Assembly: GCA_036785325.1 (NCBI GenBank) | Contig: JAXIVH010000016.1 | Span: 5,940,667 to 6,004,666 of the forward strand | Direction: 5' to 3' | DNA: 64,000 nucleotides | Source: Urophycis tenuis | Taxonomy: Eukaryota > Chordata > Actinopteri > Gadiformes > Phycidae | Part shown: in pieces, positions 59,590-64,000 of the stretch | Layout of the letters: every line of letters begins with the position of its first letter | How positions within the stretch are numbered: the first letter of the stretch is position 1 | Program-made: the position numbers and the translations under genes | Notes under the pieces: model-generated | Database searches by the model: none | What the model saw: only the letters and a program-made list of their open reading frames with translations | Told to the model about the DNA's origin: nothing

Positions 59590-61977
59590 CTCTAGTGGAG
59601 AGTCTGGTTCATCCAGGATGCTCTTTTCACTCTGCATTCGCTGCATGGTCCCTGTAGAACTGGGGTCCATTATCAGAACGTTCTGACTGCCAGCGTTGCC
59701 AAACTTACAGTCACTCTTTCTGGAGTCAGTGGTCCTGCACACCTCGTAATTGTACACGTGCTGGAGAGTCCCTGTCCCCCCCAAAGTGTCTGAGTAACGT
59801 GGTGGATAATATGGAATCACCGGGAGGTTGGAATGATACAGGATACGAGACTGTCTCCATCTGTAGATCTTCACTGATACAATCACCACTAAACACGTGA
59901 TGAAGAGAAAGGAAACTACAGCCAGAGCCAAGACTAAGTAAAAAGTCAGGTTGTCATTGTACTCCTTGTCGTGTGTAAAGTCAGTGAACTCCGAGAGCAC
60001 TTCAGGGAAGCTGTCCGCCACCGCCACGTTAACAATGACTGTAGCTGAACGAGAGGGCTGTCCGTTGTCCTCCACTATAACAGTCAGTCTTTGTTTCACT
60101 GCATCTTTATCAGTGACTTGGCGGATGGTTCTTATTTCTCCATTCTGTAAGCCCACTTCAAACAGCGCCCTGTCTGTGGCTTTCTGGAGTTTATAGGAGA
60201 GCCAGGCATTCTGTCCAGAGTCCACATCAACAGCCACCACTTTAGTGACCAGATAGCCCACATCTGCTGAACGAGGCACCATTTCAGCCACCAGAGAACC
60301 ACCAGTCTGGACCGGATACAGAACCTGAGGGGCGTTGTCGTTCTGGTCCTGGATCAGTATTTTCACACTCACGTTACTGTTGAGGGGAGGAGAGCCTCCA
60401 TCTTGAGCTTTAACACGGAACTGAAAATCTTTAATCTGCTCGTAGTCGAAAGAGCGGACTGCATGTATAACTCCACTGTCAGCACTGACAGACACGTAAG
60501 AGGAGACGGGCACGCCGTTTAGAGAGGAGTCCTCTAATATGTAGGAGACACGCGCGTTCTGGTTCCAGTCAGCGTCTCTTGCTTTTACCGTGAATATAGA
60601 GAGACCTGGCGTGTTGTTCTCTACGAGATATGCCTCGTAAGAATGTCTTTCAAACACTGGAACGTTATCATTTACATCAGAGATCTGCAGCGTGAGAGTG
60701 ACGCTACTGGTTAGGGAGGGTACTCCCTGATCACAACACGTCACTGTGATATTATACGCAGATTCTCTCTCTCTGTCTAAATCGTTGTCCGTCACCAAAC
60801 TGAAGAAACTGTTTGATGTCGCCTTCAAAATGAACGGCATGTTTTCATTGATGACACAGTTGACTTTCCCATTCTCTCCCGAGTCTTGATCCTGAATGTT
60901 AATTATTGTTACGACAGTGTTGGGTTTGACGTTTTCTGTTATAACGTTTGATTTAGACATTACATTTATTACAGGCATATTGTCATTCATGTCAACTATA
61001 TCAACAATTAATTTACAAGTATCAGTTAGTCCCCCCTCATCACTTGCAAGTAAATTAACCTGAAATGTTTGTGCCATCTCAAAGTCAATCTTCCCCACTA
61101 AACGAACCTCTCCGTTGTCTTCATTCACTTCAAATACACGCCTTACATCATCCATTGTGTTTGTGATTGAATATATTACTTTTCCATTCAATCCGTGATC
61201 TGCATCGGAAGCACTGACCGTGGTCACCACCGTGCCTTTGGGGGAGTTCTCCGTCACAGTCGCTTTATAAATGGACTGCGTAAAGACAGGCGCATTATCA
61301 TTAACATCTAGCACAGTAATGAGAATCTGCATTGTTCCTGACATTTGTGGCTGTCCGCCGTCCACAGCCGTCAACACGAGAGACATATGCTCGTGTGTTT
61401 CCCGATCGAGAGCTTTCTGTAAAACCATCTCGACATTTTTCGATCCGTCTGCTTGATTGTGCAATTTAAGGACGAAATTATCAGAAGGCTTCAGTACGTA
61501 ATTCTGCAGATCGTTATTGCCAACGTCTAAATCCATAGCTCTTTCCAAAAAGAATTTCGATCCAACGCCTGCAGATTCACTAATTTTGAATTTCATTTCG
61601 GGTTTCTCAAAGGTTGGGGAATTATCGTTAATGTCTGTGATCTCGATAGATATGCTGAAAAATTCAATGGGATCTTCTAATATAATTTGAAAATGTAACG
61701 AACAAGGCGTCGTCTGTTTGCAAAGCCCCTCTCTGTCTATTCTGTCTTTGATCAGAAGGACTCCGCGTTCTTTATTCAATTCAATGTAAACGGTGCTATC
61801 ACCGGAATAAACACGAGCTCTACCTGACGAGAGTCTGTTGATATCTAAGCCTAGATCCCGAGCTATATTTCCCACTAAAGACCCTATCGCCATTTCCTCA
61901 GGAATGGTGTAGCTGATCTGCCCGAGCACCGAACAAACGGAGACGACGGAGACGAGGAGCAATACTTGCTGCGCCAT
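59590..61977 (-). CDS. pcdhg: Pcdh-gamma variable exon, gamma-A-like, copy 6 (796 codons)
   Basis: The ATG is at 61977, with donor GTTAGA at 59589. It is nearly identical to copy 4 over the whole exon and over both flanks. The replacements I see are V to M (RAMDLDV), A to V (LDVNDNAPVF), E to D (MDDVRRVF), T to M (MNDNMPV), S to T (SNVITENV) and F to V (NDNVPVF). With recognition domains almost the same, copies 4 and 6 may have indistinguishable or nearly indistinguishable homophilic specificity. The upstream frame to a GTG at 62250 is rejected as for copy 4. The CGCT-core element is 244 bases upstream. Confidence 0.95.
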
Positions 61978-62220
61978 TGTTTTCCTGGATATTTCCGAAA
62001 GATGGTGAATCAACGCTTTAATCCGCCGAACCAAAGGCCGTTTTAAAAAGGCACATGCTCTCACGAAATAAAAGATAATGTTCCCAAAGTCCAAGAAATA
62101 TATCCGATGGTCTTTGTTCCCGAGATCGTCGTCCTTCTCTATCAGAAATGCTGTGCTTTGTGCCTCTGGGCAACAAAAAAGAAGCTTCACATCTGAACTA
62201 AAGCGAAACACGCTGGCCAA

Positions 62221-62239
62221 CAGCGGCCCTAAGAGCCCA
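62221..62239 (-). promoter_or_regulatory. CSE-like CGCT-core element of gamma-A-like copy 6
   Basis: TGGGCTCTTAGGGCCGCTG on the minus strand, identical to copy 4, 244 bases before the ATG at 61977. The interval 62240-62599 repeats the A/T-rich spacer of 56089-56458. Confidence 0.62.
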
Positions 62240-62599
62240 GAGCGCAACACTACAGAAACATGAAATTAAGCGAATTTATCTTCCGATTTATTTCACGACG
62301 GACACGCATTTTTACATTCCCATTGTACTGATACGATTACAAAAAATAGAATACAATTATTCATGATTGAATAAATACATATCAACATTAAAATAAATTT
62401 TAAGGTTAAATATATTGTGAAAACATTCAGCAAAGCTATCTATGATGCAGGTATGACCTTTGTTAGGTAACTAAAAGATCCCTCTCAGCAGCACTGCTGC
62501 TATCCAAGGTTCTGAAATGACTTCTGCTCATGTAGTTAACATGTCTCCATTATGTACATTTGGCAGTCAACACACTTAGAATGAAGTATCACTTCTAAC

Positions 62600-64000
62600 C
62601 TCAAGAGGAGAGTGTGGTTCATCCAGGATGCTCTTTTCACTCTGCATTCGCTGCATGGTCCCTGTAGAACTGGGGTCCATTATCAGAACGTTCTGACTGC
62701 CAGCGTTGCCAAACTTACAGTCACTCTTTCTGGAGTCAGTGGTCCTGCACACCTCGTAATTGTACACGTGCTGGAGAGTCCCTGTCCCCCCCAAAGTGTC
62801 TGAGTAACGTGGTGGATAATATGGAATCACCGGGAGGTTGGAATGATACAGGATACGAGACTGTCTCCATCTGTAGATCTTCACTGATACAATCACCACT
62901 AAACACGTGATGAAGAGAAAGGAAACTACAGCCAGAGCCAAGACTAAGTAAAAAGTCAGGTTGTCATTGTACTCTTTGTCGTGTGTAAAGTCAGTGAACT
63001 CCGAGAGCACTTCAGGGAAGCTGTCCGCCACCGCCACGTTAACAATGACTGTAGCTGAACGAGAGGGCTGTCCGTTGTCCTCCACTATAACAGTCAGTCT
63101 TTGTTTCACTGCATCTTTATCAGTGACTTGGCGGATGGTTCTTATTTCTCCATTCTGTAAGCCCACTTCAAAGAGCGCCCTCTCTGTGGCTTTCTGGAGT
63201 TTATAGGAGAGCCAGGCATTCTGTCCAGAGTCCACATCAACAGCCACCACTTTAGTGACCAGATAGCCCACATCTGCTGAACGAGGCACCATTTCAGCCA
63301 CCAGAGAACCACCAGTCTGGACCGGATACAGAACCTGAGGGGCGTTGTCGTTCTGGTCCTGGATCAGTATTTTCACACTCACATTACTGCTGAGGGGAGG
63401 AGAGCCTCCATCTTGAGCTTTAACACGGAACTGAAAATCTTTAATCTGCTCGTAGTCAAAAGAGCGGACTGCATGTATAACTCCACTGTCAGCACTGACA
63501 GACACGTAAGAGGAGACGGGCACGCCGTTTAAAGAGGAGTCCTCTAATATGTAGGAGACACGCGCGTTCTGGTTCCAGTCAGCGTCTCTTGCGTTCAGTG
63601 TGAATATAGAGACACCCGGTACGTTGTTTTCTACGATGTGTCCTTCGTATGACTTTTTGAAAAAGACCGGCGCGTTATCGTTGACGTCGAGGATCTGTAG
63701 GGCGATTGTGACGCTGCTGGAAAGCGAAGGCACACCCTCATCAGAACACGTCACACTGATATTATACTGGGACGCTTTCTCTCTGTCTAAATCACTGTCC
63801 GTCACTAAGCTGTAAAAGTTGTTAGAGGTCGACCTCAATGCAAAAGGAATGTCGTCGTTTATGGAGCACTTCACTTTGCCATTTTCACCTGAATCTGCAT
63901 CTTCTATGTTGATCATGGTGACGACTGTGCTCGGTTTAGCGTCTTCTGATATTACATTGGATTTAGACATGATGTGAATATCAGGTTTGTTGTCATTCAC
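62600..64000 (-). CDS. pcdhg: Pcdh-gamma variable exon, gamma-A-like, copy 7 (3' 467 codons, runs off the right edge)
   Basis: Only the part from the EC3-EC4 linker (VNDNKPDIHIMS; the first codon in view is GTG for Val, not a start) through EC4, EC5, EC6, membrane segment and tail is in the window. EC4 and EC5 match gamma-A-like copies 1, 2 and 5. The tail ends DEPHSPLE with donor GTTAGA at 62599. The last bases, CTCTTGAG, differ from CCACTAGAG elsewhere and match the two exon relics. One replacement, T-E-R-A-L in EC6, is also private. The 5' half lies beyond 64000. Confidence 0.93.

Overview
The window is vertebrate, almost certainly teleost, genomic DNA carrying the 3' two-thirds of a clustered protocadherin gamma (Pcdh-gamma, fish 'pcdh2g'-type) locus. 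All coding sequence is on the minus strand, so transcription runs from high to low coordinates. The evidence is a tandem array of about 2.4-kb single-exon ORFs. Each encodes a signal peptide, six cadherin (EC) repeats with DxNDN linkers, one membrane segment and a short variable tail, and each ends in a phase-0 splice donor. Two short exons of the shared gamma constant region follow at the 3' end. Teleost-type interspersed repeats and very abundant (CA)n microsatellites fit a fish. The microsatellite density recalls gadiform genomes, but that is only a guess.

Layout from 5' (right) to 3' (left). (1) 64000-44226: seven full or partial gamma-A-like variable exons sharing one tail (TTDSRKSD...DSPLE), including a recent 6.15-kb duplication of a two-exon unit and two relics of lost exons. 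(2) 43728-41338: one divergent exon at the 3' edge of that group, with its own tail. (3) 41337-32379: a 9-kb gap without variable exons, holding repeats, a tRNA-derived SINE, a CpG-rich patch with a split RE1/NRSE-like motif and a CTCF-like motif. (4) 32159-11758: six variable exons of a second subfamily (tail ...TWTFESQQ), each with its own conserved promoter module. (5) 10632-8158: one C-type variable exon, nearest the constant exons. (6) 3603-3545: gamma constant exon 1 (KPPNNDWRF...). (7) 67-1: the first 67 bases of gamma constant exon 2, which runs off the left edge. Constant exon 3 is outside the window.

How it works, from family knowledge: each variable exon has its own promoter. A neuron chooses a few stochastically, and each chosen exon is spliced to the constant exons to give one cell-surface isoform with a common cytoplasmic end. 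Isoforms recognise each other homophilically through EC1-EC4 and give neurons a surface identity used in self-avoidance. The sequence shows that EC5-EC6, the membrane segment and the tail are almost identical within each subfamily. In the TWTFESQQ group the signal peptide and start of EC1 are too. Diversity is concentrated in EC2-EC4. This is the pattern expected from gene conversion plus selection on recognition domains.

No unknown class of system was found. The least expected items are a strictly spaced promoter module in front of all six TWTFESQQ-group exons, a CGCT-core element at fixed distance in front of six gamma-A-like exons, the split RE1 and CTCF-like motifs in the central gap, the exon relics, and a splice donor that runs straight into a CA microsatellite.
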